Shown piece after piece: positions 41,468 through 50,845 of a DNA stretch of 52,517 bases. The stretch's first letter is position 1; each line of letters starts with the position of its first letter. The notes under the pieces were generated by a model. The model saw only the letters and a list, made by a program, of their open reading frames with translations, did no database searches and was not told where the DNA came from. The stretch comes from Labilithrix sp. (GTDB taxonomy: Bacteria; Myxococcota_A; Polyangia; Polyangiales; Polyangiaceae): contig JAHBWD010000062.1 in NCBI GenBank assembly GCA_019637175.1, forward strand, positions 1-52,517, read 5' to 3'. The translations under genes and the position numbers were made by a program.

Positions 41468-43702
41468 TCAGTCGCCGAGCAGCCTGACCGTCACGCTGTC
41501 GAGCCGTCCGGTGAACGCGAACGGCACTTCGTAGTCGCCCGCGGCGGTCGCCGTGTCGAGCCCGGTATCGAAGGTCTCCGTCGCCGAGTAGAGGATCGGC
41601 ACCGTGTGAGGAATGTCCCCTTCGCCGGCGGCGTCGCCGTCGATGAAGAGGCGCGCGCGTCCCGCGTTCTCGCCCGTCTTCTCGAAGACGACCGCGAGCG
41701 TCACGTCGCCCGTCGGGACGCGCGTGGTCGACGTGACCACATACCTCTCCAGGCCGACGTAGTCGTGGGCGTACGTCAGTCGACCGTCCTTCACGTAGAG
41801 CGCATAGCCGCCGAAGCGACCTCCGCACGTCGCGAGGACGCCCTCGGCGCCGCCGTCGTAGACATGGACGCGAGCGACGATCGCGTGCGATCGATTCTTG
41901 ACCGGCGGCGAGAGGACCTCGGGCGTGCCGCGCGTGAAGCCTTCGTAGCGGAAGGTCGTCTGCTGTCCGGCGAGGCGCCTCATGTTCTCTCGGACGAGCG
42001 CGACGCTCGCGCCCTCGAGAGGAAAGACGCGATTCTTTCGCGCCTCACGATCGAAGAGAGCTTCGAGCTCGGCGAGCTTCTCCGGCTCGCGCGCCGCGAG
42101 GTCGCGCGACTCGCCCGGATCGTCGTCGAGCCGAAAGAGCTCCCACGGGCCTGCGTCGAAGCCGCTCTCGTGGTCCCACGGCATGCGCCCGCCGAACGAC
42201 ACCGCCTTCCACCCGTCGGCCCAGATCGCGCGATTGCCGAACATCTCGAAGTACTGCGGAGGCCGCCTCGCGGGCGCGCGCGCCGCGCGCAGCGACGACA
42301 CGAAGCTCTCGCCCGCGAGGGGCATCTGCCTGACGCCGTTCACTTCGCCGGGCATCGCCAGACCCGCGAGATCGAGGAGCGTCGGCGCGACGTCGACGAC
42401 GTGCGTGAACCGCGATCGGATCCCGCCGCGCGCCTCGATGCCGTTCGGCCACGAGATGACGAACGGATCCCGAACGCCGCCCTCGTAGGTGGATTGCTTC
42501 CAGTAACGCCCCGGCGTGTTGCCCGCGAGCGCCCAGCCGGCCGGGTAGTGGTTGATCGCGTTCGGGCCACCGAGGTCGTCGAGCGCTCGCTCGATCTCGC
42601 CGAGGCTCGTCGGGATGCCGTTCACGTCCTGGAAGACGTTCGTGAGGCCGATCAAGCCGCCTTCACCGCTCGCGCCGTTGTCGCTCGTGACGATCACGAT
42701 CGTGTCGTCGAGCTGCTGCGTCTTCTCGAGCTGGTCGAGCACGCGACCGAGCTGCTCGTCGGCGTACTCGACCGCGCCGGCGAAGACCTCCTGCATGCGG
42801 GCGAAGGCGCGCTTCTCTCGCGGCGAGAGCGAGCTCCACGCCGGGATCTCTTCCGGCCGCGGCGCGAGCGTCGTCTCTTCCGGCACGATCCCCATCCTCT
42901 TCTGGCGCGCGAGCGTCTGCTCGCGGAGGACGTCCCAACCCGCGTCGAACCGACCGATGTTTCGATCGATCACCTCGCGCGGCGCGTGATGGGGCGCGTG
43001 CGCGCTTCCGGTGGCGATGTAGAGGAGGAACGGCTGACGATCCTTGCCGTGTTGCGCGACGTACGCGATCGCGTGGTCGCCGAGGTCGCGATCGAGGAAG
43101 TAGCCCGGATGACCGACGGCGGGATCGATCGGTAGGGTGTCGTCCCAGACGTTCGGCGCCCACTGGTTGGTTTGGCCGCCCATGAAGCCGTAGAAGCGAT
43201 CGAAGCCGAGGGCGTGAGGCCAGAGATCGTAAGGACCGTTCGGGGTCACGTCCTCGACGGGCGTGTTGTGCCACTTGCCGAGCGCGTACGTCGCGTAGCC
43301 GTGCTGCCGGAAGATCTCGACGAACGTCGCCGCGCTCGTCGGGATGCGACCCGTGTAGCCGGGCTCGTCGCTGACGAGCTCCGTGATCTTGCCGGTGCCG
43401 ACCGCGTGGTGGTTCCGTCCGGTCAGGAGCGCGGCGCGTGTCGGCGAGCAGAGCGCCGTCGTGTGGAAGCTCGTGTAACGAAGACCTCGCGCCGCGACCC
43501 GATCGATGTTCGGCGTAGGGATGGGCCCGCCGAACGAGCTCAGGTGCCCGAAGCCGACGTCGTCGAGCAGGACCACGACGACGTTGGGCTTCGGCGGAGA
43601 TGTCTCCTCGGATGTCGTCATCGCCTGCTCGCGTGTCTGGAGCGCACGCGAGCACGAGAGCAGGGCCGCGAGGCACCCGAGCGCGATGAGCCGTCGTCGC
43701 AT
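41468..43702 (-). CDS. arylsulfatase, lipoprotein
   Basis: A 744-residue protein with CGGAGGAG before the ATG. The lipoprotein signal ends LAALLSC. The sulfatase domain holds metal-binding DD (47-48 in VVLLDDVGFG), the C85-SPTR89 motif where Cys is converted to formylglycine, GKWHN, and IVTSDNGASGEGG. The C-terminal 200 residues form a beta-sandwich typical of the family (FAFTGRLDSVTVRLL ending). It hydrolyses sulfate esters outside the inner membrane. No formylglycine-generating enzyme or sulfate transporter gene is adjacent. Confidence 0.95.
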   Translation of the reverse strand: MRRRLIALGCLAALLSCSRALQTREQAMTTSEETSPPKPNVVVVLLDDVGFGHLSSFGGPIPTPNIDRVAARGLRYTSFHTTALCSPTRAALLTGRNHHAVGTGKITELVSDEPGYTGRIPTSAATFVEIFRQHGYATYALGKWHNTPVEDVTPNGPYDLWPHALGFDRFYGFMGGQTNQWAPNVWDDTLPIDPAVGHPGYFLDRDLGDHAIAYVAQHGKDRQPFLLYIATGSAHAPHHAPREVIDRNIGRFDAGWDVLREQTLARQKRMGIVPEETTLAPRPEEIPAWSSLSPREKRAFARMQEVFAGAVEYADEQLGRVLDQLEKTQQLDDTIVIVTSDNGASGEGGLIGLTNVFQDVNGIPTSLGEIERALDDLGGPNAINHYPAGWALAGNTPGRYWKQSTYEGGVRDPFVISWPNGIEARGGIRSRFTHVVDVAPTLLDLAGLAMPGEVNGVRQMPLAGESFVSSLRAARAPARRPPQYFEMFGNRAIWADGWKAVSFGGRMPWDHESGFDAGPWELFRLDDDPGESRDLAAREPEKLAELEALFDREARKNRVFPLEGASVALVRENMRRLAGQQTTFRYEGFTRGTPEVLSPPVKNRSHAIVARVHVYDGGAEGVLATCGGRFGGYALYVKDGRLTYAHDYVGLERYVVTSTTRVPTGDVTLAVVFEKTGENAGRARLFIDGDAAGEGDIPHTVPILYSATETFDTGLDTATAAGDYEVPFAFTGRLDSVTVRLLGD

Positions 43703-43851
43703 GGCACTCCTCCGTGGGGGCTCGGTCGAGCCTGATTTCCACGGACGAACGAGGCAATGCGCGCGCCGCGCGCGAGCACGACCTTCCGCAGGCGCGCCCG
43801 GATCGCAACCTGCCCTTGACGTGGCGCGGGGGTCGGCGGAGATGTTCTTCC

Positions 43852-45102
43852 ATGTCGAACGAGAGGGCTGCAGACGTCGTGATCGTCGGCGCGGGCCAGG
43901 GCGGCGCCCAGACCGCGATCGCGCTCCGCCAGCAGAAGCTCGAAGGATCGATCCTGATGATCGGCGCCGAGCCGGAGCTGCCGTACGAGCGCCCCGCGCT
44001 CTCGAAGGAGTACCTCGCGGGCGAGAAGGCCTTCGAGAAGCTCTCTCTTCGCCCGGCGTCGTTCTGGGCGGAGCGAAGGGTCGATCTTCAGCTCGGTACG
44101 CGCGTCGTCGCCGTCGACGCCGAGCGCCACGAAGTGCGCGCGGCCGACGGGAGCGCGATCCGCTACGGCAGCCTCGTGTGGGCGACCGGCGGGCGGCCTC
44201 GACGTCTCGCGTGCAGCGGCCACGATCTCGCCGGCGTCCACGCGGTGCGCGATCGCGCCGACGTCGATCGGATGCTCGGCGAGCTCCAGGCCGCGAGCGA
44301 GATCGTCGTCGTCGGCGCCGGGTACATCGGCCTCGAGGCCGCGGCGGTGCTGCGCAAGAAGGGCAAGCGCGTCACCGTGCTCGAAGCCCGAGACCGCGTC
44401 CTTCCTCGCGTCGCCGGCGAGCCGCTCTCGCGCTTCTTCGAAGCCGAGCACACCGCGAAGGGCGTCGAGCTCCGCCTCGGCGCACAGGTCGAGTGCATCG
44501 AAGAGAGCGCGCGCCGCGCGCGCGGCGTGCGCCTCGCAACCGGCGAGGTGCTGCCGGCCGACATCGTCGTCGTCGGGATCGGCATCGTCGCGGAGACCGA
44601 CGCGCTCGTCGCCGCGGGCGCGCGCGCGGCCGAAGGTGGCGTGCTCGTCGATTTGCAGTGCAAGACGAGCCTGGTCGACGTCTACGCGATCGGCGACTGC
44701 GCGGCCCACCCGAACGTGCATGCCAACGGCCGCGTCGTCCGCCTCGAGTCGATCCAGAACGCGAACGATCAAGCGGCCGTCGTCGCCAAGTCGATCGCCA
44801 AGACGCTCGGCGAGGGCGAGCGCTACGACGCGATCCCTTGGTTCTGGTCGAACCAGTACGATCTCCGGCTCCAGACGGTGGGCCTCATGATCGATCACGA
44901 CGACGTGGTCGTGCGCGGCGATCCGTCGACGCGCGCGTTCTCGGTCGTCTACCTGCGCGGCGGGAAGGTCGTCGCGCTCGACTGCGTCAACAAGACGAAA
45001 GACTACGTCCAGGCCAAGCCGCTCATCGCCGCCGGCCGCGCGGTCGACCGCGAGAGGCTCGCCGATCCCGAGATCACGCTGAAGGATCTCTCCAGCGTGT
45101 GA
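43852..45102 (+). CDS. NAD(P)/FAD-dependent ferredoxin reductase-like flavoprotein
   Basis: A 416-residue protein. It has an FAD-binding start VVIVGAGQGGAQTAIALRQ, the PYERPALSKEYL segment characteristic of putidaredoxin/rubredoxin-type reductases, a second Rossmann VVVGAGYIGLEAAAVLRKKG for NAD(P)H, an FAD tail motif VYAIGDCAAHPN, and the C-terminal FWSNQYDLRLQTVG. It reduces a ferredoxin that serves an oxygenase or P450; no such partner is within the window. The C-terminus (ITLKDLSSV) lacks a Rieske domain. GGAG lies about 11 bp upstream of the ATG. Confidence 0.93.
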   Translation: MSNERAADVVIVGAGQGGAQTAIALRQQKLEGSILMIGAEPELPYERPALSKEYLAGEKAFEKLSLRPASFWAERRVDLQLGTRVVAVDAERHEVRAADGSAIRYGSLVWATGGRPRRLACSGHDLAGVHAVRDRADVDRMLGELQAASEIVVVGAGYIGLEAAAVLRKKGKRVTVLEARDRVLPRVAGEPLSRFFEAEHTAKGVELRLGAQVECIEESARRARGVRLATGEVLPADIVVVGIGIVAETDALVAAGARAAEGGVLVDLQCKTSLVDVYAIGDCAAHPNVHANGRVVRLESIQNANDQAAVVAKSIAKTLGEGERYDAIPWFWSNQYDLRLQTVGLMIDHDDVVVRGDPSTRAFSVVYLRGGKVVALDCVNKTKDYVQAKPLIAAGRAVDRERLADPEITLKDLSSV

Positions 45103-45176
45103 ACGCCGTGTGAAACGGACGTGGAACGTCGCGCGGGCGCCTTGATCGCGCGCGCGGAAGCGGACATGACACGAGG

Positions 45177-45875
45177 GTGAGCCTCCACGAGAGCGACGTG
45201 TACCGCGTTCCCGGGCGCGAAGCCGAGCCCGAGCCGATCCCGCCCCCTTCGGGGCGTCGGCTCGTCTCTCCTCTTGGCTGGGGCGCCGCGGCGATCACCG
45301 CGATCGTCGGCCCGCTCCTCGTGTTCAATCTGCTCTTCGATCCCGACGCGGGCAACGGTCATCGCCACGCGCGCTTCGTCCCCGCGATCGAGACGTTCGA
45401 GGACGTCACGATGCTCGTCCTGCTCGCGACGACCGTGGTCGCCGTCGTCGTCCTCGTGCGGCGCGTCGTTCCGATCTGGGGCGGCCTCGGCCGATGGGCG
45501 CGCGGCTTCTACGTGCTGGCCGTCGTCGTGCTCCAGGCGCTCGCGATCGCCGGCGGCGAGATCGCGATCTTCGCGAGCCGCGGCGGCCTGCACCTCTTCG
45601 AACCGACGCTGCAAGGCACCACCGCGCTGCCCGACGGCCGATCGGCGCACGTCTACGCGAGTGGTCTCTTCGGTACGACGTACGACGTGTACGTCGCCGA
45701 TCGATTCGCGATCGTGATGCACAAGCGGCTCAGCGTCAGCCGCGGAGCGCACGAGAAGGTCGTTCCTACCGTGCGCGTGCGCGCCGACGGCGATCTCGAG
45801 CTCGTCGACGCGGCGGGGCGCGCGCTCGAATCGCAGGGTTTCACGCTGCCGCTCTTCGGGATCGGCGGCTGCTAG
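45177..45875 (+). CDS. small membrane protein, unknown
   Basis: A 232-residue protein with a GTG start and weak ribosome site. A Pro/Glu-rich cytoplasmic N-terminus leads to three hydrophobic spans (WGAAAITAIVGPLLVFNLLF, VTMLVLLATTVVAVVVLVRR, YVLAVVVLQALAIAGGEIAIFA) and a beta-rich soluble C-terminal domain of about 100 residues (GTTALPDGRSAHVYASGLFG...). I do not recognise the family. It lies 74 bp after the flavoprotein gene and ends 4 bp from the convergent DUF1905/DUF3052 gene. Confidence 0.75.
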   Translation: MSLHESDVYRVPGREAEPEPIPPPSGRRLVSPLGWGAAAITAIVGPLLVFNLLFDPDAGNGHRHARFVPAIETFEDVTMLVLLATTVVAVVVLVRRVVPIWGGLGRWARGFYVLAVVVLQALAIAGGEIAIFASRGGLHLFEPTLQGTTALPDGRSAHVYASGLFGTTYDVYVADRFAIVMHKRLSVSRGAHEKVVPTVRVRADGDLELVDAAGRALESQGFTLPLFGIGGC

Positions 45876-45879
45876 GCGG

Positions 45880-46713
45880 TCACTTGCGCCACGGGCGGAA
45901 GCGGAGCGCCGACCACGTCGCGTCGACGGCGACCTGCGTCACCGGGCTCAGGCCCGCGCGCTCGAGCGCCTCCCAGCCGACGTCACGCGTCAGGTCCGTC
46001 TTCACGCCCGACGTCGTCTTCGGATACGCGATCCAGAGCGCGCCGGTAACGCCCTTCAGCTTCGGCAGCCACGTCTTCAAGACGGCGCGCGTCTTGGCGA
46101 ACAGGAGCACGACGTCCGCCCCCTTCGGCGACCTCGTCGTCGGCACGCCGAGGGAGAAGCCCTTCGGCGCCGCGAGCACCGCGACCTTCGACCCCGGCTT
46201 GACGTGAAGCCGCGCCGCGAGGGGCTTTTCGCTCGGCGCCGGGCGCGCAGGCTTGCCCGTCGTCGTGAGCATCGCGAGCGTCTTTTCGATGCGGCGCGCG
46301 CGCGTCTCCGGCTTCTTCGCCGAGAGGATCGCGTCGGCGTGCTCGCGACGATGCGACGGCGCGAGCGCCTGCCACGCCTTGTTCGCCGCGGCGTTCTTCG
46401 CGAGCGCCGCGGCGAGATCGGCAGGGGCCTCGACAGTGCGCGGCGCTTCGTCGTGCTCGATCGTGACGCGCACGGTATCACCGACCGCGATCTTCGCTCG
46501 CTCGGCGAGCTCGCGGCGGAAGCCGAGCACGTGGTGGCCTCCCATGGGCGCGAGCGACATCGCGAGCTCGACGCCGTTGACGGTGACCTTCACCGGGACG
46601 CGCGCCTTGGTGCCGAAGAAGGCGACCGTGTCGAACGGGATCTCGATGTACGGAGACGCCTTGCTCGGGCCGGCGCCGAGAAGCCGATAGGTGAACGTCT
46701 TCTTCTTGGCCAT
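45880..46713 (-). CDS. DUF1905 - YdeI/OmpD-associated - DUF3052 fusion protein
   Basis: A 277-residue protein from the ATG at 46713. Residues 1-90 match DUF1905 (FTYRLLG, SPYIEIPFD, VAFFGTKARVPVKVTVNGV, GFRRELAERAKIAVGDTV). Residues 115-155 match the YdeI/OmdA helical region (AWQALAPSHRREHADAIL, KKPETRARRIEKTLAML). Residues 170-277 look like DUF3052 (GSKVAVLAAPKGF, ADVVLLFAKTRAVL, GALWIAYPKTTSG, ALERAGLSPVTQVAVDATWSALRF). All three are common but poorly characterised; OmdA members have been linked to bacteriocin protection. It is preceded by a helical-repeat gene with only a 2-bp gap, so the two form an operon. Confidence 0.85.
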   Translation of the reverse strand: MAKKKTFTYRLLGAGPSKASPYIEIPFDTVAFFGTKARVPVKVTVNGVELAMSLAPMGGHHVLGFRRELAERAKIAVGDTVRVTIEHDEAPRTVEAPADLAAALAKNAAANKAWQALAPSHRREHADAILSAKKPETRARRIEKTLAMLTTTGKPARPAPSEKPLAARLHVKPGSKVAVLAAPKGFSLGVPTTRSPKGADVVLLFAKTRAVLKTWLPKLKGVTGALWIAYPKTTSGVKTDLTRDVGWEALERAGLSPVTQVAVDATWSALRFRPWRK

Positions 46714-46715
46714 CG

Positions 46716-47159
46716 CTACCTGGGCGGCTTCGCCTGGCGCGCGGCGTCGCCCGCGAGCTCGAGGAGCCATCGTTTGTCTTCGGGATCTTTCGTCATCGAC
46801 GCGGCCTTGTTGAACGCGGCCGCGCACGCTTTGTAGAGGGCGCGGCTACGCCGCTCCTTGCCGGCCGCCGTGCGCGACGCGATGAGCTCGCACGTCTTGG
46901 CCAGCGTCGTCCACGACGTCTTCTGTTCCGGCGCGAGCTTCGCGGCTTTGGATGCATAATACAATGATCGCGCGGCCGACTTGCGGCGCGCCCACCCGCG
47001 CGCGAGCTCCTCGGCCACGGCCGCAGTGTCGTCGGCGTCGCCGGACTGCCGCGCGATCGCATACGCAGACTCCAGCTTCGCCACCGCGCCCTTCGCGTCG
47101 CTCTTGATCGAGGCTGCGGCCTCCTTGAGGAGACGGCCGATCTCTTCGCGCGCGCCCAT
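46716..47159 (-). CDS. small helical-repeat (TPR-like) protein
   Basis: A 147-residue all-helical protein with TPR-like spacing (DAKGAVAKLESAYAIARQSGD, AARSLYYASKAAKLAPEQ, FNKAASMTKDPEDKRWLLELAGDA). There is no signal peptide, so it is cytoplasmic. It is directly upstream of the DUF1905/DUF3052 gene (2 bp) and its natural operon partner. I cannot infer a specific function. Confidence 0.75.
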   Translation of the reverse strand: MGAREEIGRLLKEAAASIKSDAKGAVAKLESAYAIARQSGDADDTAAVAEELARGWARRKSAARSLYYASKAAKLAPEQKTSWTTLAKTCELIASRTAAGKERRSRALYKACAAAFNKAASMTKDPEDKRWLLELAGDAARQAKPPR

Positions 47160-47481
47160 CAGGAGAGCCCCGAACGCGGAGCCGTTGCTTCTTTCGCCGA
47201 TCGCATCGACGCAGCAATCTACGGGTTGCACGGACTGCGTCAATCGGGACGCGTGGCCCCTCGCTACGCGCTTCGCTCTTGGCTGCACTTCCTGCACTCG
47301 GCCCCGTCGCACGATCTCGGCGACGCACGAGGTAACGCTCGGAATCTCCGACGCGCGCGGGAACGATCACGCGATCTGCAGCGCGCCCGACGCCGGGTAC
47401 ATCCGTTGCGAGCTCATCGAGGGATCGCGATCGAGCTGGGGCCGCGGGCCCCTTTCCCGTCAACGTCAGAGGAGAGTGACC
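47160..47481. other. 322-bp divergent intergenic region
   Basis: No gene is visible in this gap between the helical-repeat gene (leftward) and the kelch lipoprotein gene (rightward). It contains ATCGACGCAG (47205-47214) and the inverted partner CTGCGTCAAT (47235-47244), ten-base arms with one mismatch and a 20-base spacer, and ends in an AGGAGAG ribosome site. It probably holds the promoters of both operons. Confidence 0.6.
47205..47244. promoter_or_regulatory. inverted repeat in the 322-bp gap
   Basis: GACGCAG (47208-47214) and CTGCGTC (47235-47241) are perfect arms, extended to ten bases with one mismatch. The spacing of 20 bases suggests either a dimer operator with two half-turn sites or a stem-loop. 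It lies 46-55 bp from the leftward gene start. Confidence 0.4.
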
Positions 47482-48630
47482 ATGCGCATGACCGCGCTCT
47501 TGCCGGTGTCCGTTCTGTTCCTTTCGCTCGCCGGCTGCGCCGACCATGTGTCGATCGCCGGCGACTTCGAGCTCCAGCCCTACGAGCTGCCGAAGGGCTA
47601 CCGGCACATGACTGCGCTCATCGACGAAGAGCGCAAGGAGCTCGTGCTCTTCGGCGGGCTCGGCAACGGCGGGCCGATGCCCCCGACCGCCATGAATCAC
47701 CACATCTTCACGCTCGATCTGCGCAAGCCCGCCGCGCAGCGCGCCTGGGTGATGAAGCCCGCCGACACCATCGTCCAGGCGCCGTGGTTCACGAGCACGC
47801 GCGGCTTCGTGGAGGTGGGCAACAAGACCTACCTCACGTGCAGCGACACCGACGCGAACGAGATCTACGAGTTCGACAAGAAGAGCCGCGAGTTCAGGTG
47901 GCTCTCCACCTCGAACCTCCCCCCGGAGGTGAACGCGGGCGACTGCTGCGCGGTCGGCGTGAAGGTCGAGGGTCGCGGTCGCGGCAAGAAGGACGACGTG
48001 CGCATCTACGTCCTTGGCGGACGAAACGACGTCGTGAGCCCGGTACCGTACGCCCGCTACTACTCGGTGACGTACGACAAATGGGTGAAGGTCGCCAACC
48101 TCAACGTCGGCCGCTCGCACCTCGGCTGCGCGCCGGTCGAGACGCGGCGGGGGCCCGCGATCTACGCCGTCGGAGGCGGCAACTCGACGGCGGGAACGAC
48201 GCTGCGCTCGGTCGAGGTCTACGACGTCGAGCGAGACACGTGGACGCTCTACGGCGAGATGTTGCCCGAAGGACGCTCGCGCCTCGCGGTGCAGAACCTC
48301 GACGACGAGTTCTTGATGCTGATCGGCGGCGACGCCGCGTGCGCCGGCGGCGGTGCGGGCAACCTGTGCACCGGCGATCGGCCGCTCGCGAACGTCGACC
48401 TCATCGACATGAAGCGCAACAACCGCTTCATCTCCGGGACCGATCACTGGATTCCGCAGCTGCTCACGCCGCGGCAGACGCCGGCGACGGCCTTGCGCAA
48501 GAAGAAGCACGGCGACGAATGGGAGCTCCACGTCATCGGCGGCCGAACGCCCGCCGGAGCGCAGCTCGACGTGACGACGTCGAGCGAGGTGCTCTCGTTC
48601 GATCTCCGGCGCGCTTGGCTGCGGTTCTGA
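47482..48630 (+). CDS. kelch-repeat lipoprotein
   Basis: A 382-residue protein; AGGAGAG precedes the ATG. The signal ends FLSLAGC. The mature protein has kelch-type blades recognisable by paired glycines and spaced Tyr/Trp: ELVLFGGLGNGG, RIYVLGGRNDVV, AIYAVGGGNSTAG, LMLIGGDAACAGG and ELHVIGGRTPAG, with intervening VEVYDVERDTWT. Five to six blades are visible, so a beta-propeller of six is likely. It is exported and lipidated; its ligand is unknown. RCC1 at the left edge and kelch here are two different propeller lipoproteins. Confidence 0.88.
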   Translation: MRMTALLPVSVLFLSLAGCADHVSIAGDFELQPYELPKGYRHMTALIDEERKELVLFGGLGNGGPMPPTAMNHHIFTLDLRKPAAQRAWVMKPADTIVQAPWFTSTRGFVEVGNKTYLTCSDTDANEIYEFDKKSREFRWLSTSNLPPEVNAGDCCAVGVKVEGRGRGKKDDVRIYVLGGRNDVVSPVPYARYYSVTYDKWVKVANLNVGRSHLGCAPVETRRGPAIYAVGGGNSTAGTTLRSVEVYDVERDTWTLYGEMLPEGRSRLAVQNLDDEFLMLIGGDAACAGGGAGNLCTGDRPLANVDLIDMKRNNRFISGTDHWIPQLLTPRQTPATALRKKKHGDEWELHVIGGRTPAGAQLDVTTSSEVLSFDLRRAWLRF

Positions 48631-48659
48631 CGGCGCCGTGCTACTGAAGCGTCTGGCTC

Positions 48660-49538
48660 GTGCTGATTCGGTCGGCTTCCGTCGCGGTCTCGATCGCCGC
48701 GCTCGCGGCCTGTCGCGCGCCTCACACGCGCGCGACCGAGCGCGACGCCGCGCCTCCTTCGATCGCGGGGACCGCGACCGACGGAGGCGCGAGCGACGCC
48801 GAGACGAGAGAGCCTCTGGGCGGCGACGCCGAGGTCGAGCTCCTCGACGGCAAAGAGAGGCTCGGCTTCGTCTCGGTGCCGGTCGGCGCGCGCGCCCCGC
48901 GACCGATCATGATCGCGCTCCACGGCGGCAGCGACAGGCCCGAGCGCGCGTGCGCCTCGTGGCGCGGGATCAGCGAGGCGTATCCGTTCGTCGTTTGCCC
49001 TCGCGGCTTCGGCGGCAACGAAGCGGCGCTCGGGTGGCGCGGCGTGGCCGACACGAGCGACCGGATCGCCCGCGCGATCGCCGCCACCAAGGCGATCTTC
49101 GGCGGGTGGATCCACGAGACACCTTCGTTCGTCCTCGCCGGCTTCTCGATGGGCGGCAGCCAGGTCGCGCTGCTCGCCGGGCACGCTCCTCGAGCCTACC
49201 CGCGCGTCGTCGTCGGCGATTCGGCGCACGACCCAGCGCCCGCGCTCGGCTTCTCGCGCGCGTGGGCCGCGGGCGGCGGCGAGCGCGCGATCTTCCTCTG
49301 CACCACGAGCGGCTGCGAGCCCTCGATGCGCGCGGCCGCGCGCAAGGTCGCGGCCGACAAGCTCTTCGCGCGCCTCAACGTCGCGCCGACGCAGGTGCAC
49401 GCGCTCTCGGCGCCCGTCGTCCAGTCGATGCGGCGCGACTTCGGGTGGCTGGTCGACGGCGCGGAGGGATGGATCGGCTACGTTCCGCCGAGCCAGGATT
49501 CGCTTCCAGGCCGAACCGAGACGTTCGATCCGAGGTGA
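48660..49538 (+). CDS. alpha/beta-hydrolase-fold lipoprotein
   Basis: A 292-residue protein with a GTG start (VLIRSASVAV). The lipoprotein signal ends IAALAAC. After an Asp/Gly linker the domain starts (RPIMIALHGGSDRPERA), with oxyanion HGG and nucleophile elbow LAGFSMGGSQVALLAGHA. The acid and His partners are not obvious (VVVGDSAHDP may supply Asp/His). This resembles polyhydroxybutyrate-depolymerase-like or carboxylesterase lipoproteins. It lies 29 bp downstream of the kelch gene on the same strand and is likely co-transcribed. Confidence 0.85.
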   Translation: MLIRSASVAVSIAALAACRAPHTRATERDAAPPSIAGTATDGGASDAETREPLGGDAEVELLDGKERLGFVSVPVGARAPRPIMIALHGGSDRPERACASWRGISEAYPFVVCPRGFGGNEAALGWRGVADTSDRIARAIAATKAIFGGWIHETPSFVLAGFSMGGSQVALLAGHAPRAYPRVVVGDSAHDPAPALGFSRAWAAGGGERAIFLCTTSGCEPSMRAAARKVAADKLFARLNVAPTQVHALSAPVVQSMRRDFGWLVDGAEGWIGYVPPSQDSLPGRTETFDPR

Positions 49539-49554
49539 GCCCGCGCGCCGAGGC

Positions 49555-50751
49555 TCACTCGATCGTGGTCGAGCCCGTCACCTGCGGCGGCGTCTTCGCG
49601 AGGACGTAGAGTCCGGGGAAGCCCGGCGTTTCGAACGTGCCCTTCGGGTTGTTCCTCAGCGTCGAGTCGGCGAGCGCGATCGTGCCCGACCTGTCGTTGC
49701 TCACGAAGAAGATCGCGCTGCCGCCTTCGTTGGCGCGGTTGCTCTCCATGAGCGTGCCGCAAAGGTTCAGCGCGATGGTGTTGCCGTCGTTGTAGATCGC
49801 GCCGCCGTTGCCGCCGTCGCCCGCGTTCGCGCCGGTCCCGGTCGCGCGGTTGTCGGTGAACACGCTGTTGTAGATCGACCACGACGTACCGATGCTGCTC
49901 AAGGCGCCGCCGTTCGCGCAGGTGTTGCCGTAACCCGCCTTGCCGCCGAAGGTGCTGTTCACGACGAACACCGGGCGACTCATGCTGCCGCCCTGGGGAA
50001 AGTCGAGCACGCGGACCGCGCCACCGCCGACGTCGGAGCCCGACGCGTCGCACTCGTTGTGGAAGAAGCGCGCGTTGACGATCTTCGTCCGGCCGCCGCG
50101 CACGTACATCGCGCCGCCGCCGCCGCCTTCGACGTTGCCGAGCTTCACCGAGCCGTCGGCGAACGTGATGTTCTGCACGGTGAGCTTCGGCGTGACCTGC
50201 TCGTTGCAGTTGCCCGGAACGCCCGAGGCGTATCCGCCGTTCGCCGGATCGCACGCGTTCATGTAGAGGACGCGAACCTTGCCGCCGCCGCTCAGTGTCA
50301 CCTTGCCGCCGCCGTCGATCACGACGGGGCCCTTGTCGTTGAACACCTTCGCCGTGGCCGTGAGCGTGATCGTCGCCGGCGCGGGACCGCAATCGAACGT
50401 GATGACGCCGCCCTGCGCGACCGCGGCCACGAACGCGTCGCCCGTGCAGCTCGCGGGCGTGCCCGTGCCGACCACCGTCTTGGGGCTCGCGATGCTCTCG
50501 GCCTGAGCCTCTGCCGGCACGACGCACTTGCCCGCGGGGTTGCCTGCGGCCGGACCGTCGTCGACGTTGGTCGGCGGGCTCGGCGTCGTGCCGCTCGGAC
50601 CTCCGCTCGTGCTCTCCCCCGGCTTGCTCCCCTGCCCGCCCGAGGGATCGCCGCTCGTGCCCGACGAGCCGGGGCTCTCTTCACCCGAGCAACCGATGAA
50701 GAGGAGCGCGCTCGCGAGAGCAAGCACGGCCCTCGCATGAAAAGTCCCCAT
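49555..50751 (-). CDS. beta-helix (pectate-lyase-like) lipoprotein
   Basis: A 398-residue protein; GAAGG precedes the ATG. The signal ends ALLFIGC, followed by a long Ser/Gly/Pro linker. The mature chain is a parallel beta-helix of the choice-of-anchor/CSLREA kind (VITFDCGPAPATITLTATAKV, VVIDGGGKVTLSGGGKVR, LTVQNITFADGSV, MYVRGGRTKIVNARFFHNECD, WSIYNSVFTDNRATG, GGAIYNDGNTIAL). There are no clear pectate-lyase catalytic residues. It is a second helix-type lipoprotein besides 18407-19825, probably for surface polysaccharide binding. Confidence 0.87.
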   Translation of the reverse strand: MGTFHARAVLALASALLFIGCSGEESPGSSGTSGDPSGGQGSKPGESTSGGPSGTTPSPPTNVDDGPAAGNPAGKCVVPAEAQAESIASPKTVVGTGTPASCTGDAFVAAVAQGGVITFDCGPAPATITLTATAKVFNDKGPVVIDGGGKVTLSGGGKVRVLYMNACDPANGGYASGVPGNCNEQVTPKLTVQNITFADGSVKLGNVEGGGGGAMYVRGGRTKIVNARFFHNECDASGSDVGGGAVRVLDFPQGGSMSRPVFVVNSTFGGKAGYGNTCANGGALSSIGTSWSIYNSVFTDNRATGTGANAGDGGNGGAIYNDGNTIALNLCGTLMESNRANEGGSAIFFVSNDRSGTIALADSTLRNNPKGTFETPGFPGLYVLAKTPPQVTGSTTIE

Positions 50752-50845
50752 CCTTCAACGGTAGCGTGCCGCAGGAGCGCATGTCCACGGGACCACGTTC
50801 GCGTTTGCTGAGCCGATCCGGGGCACACGCGTCCACTAACGGACG

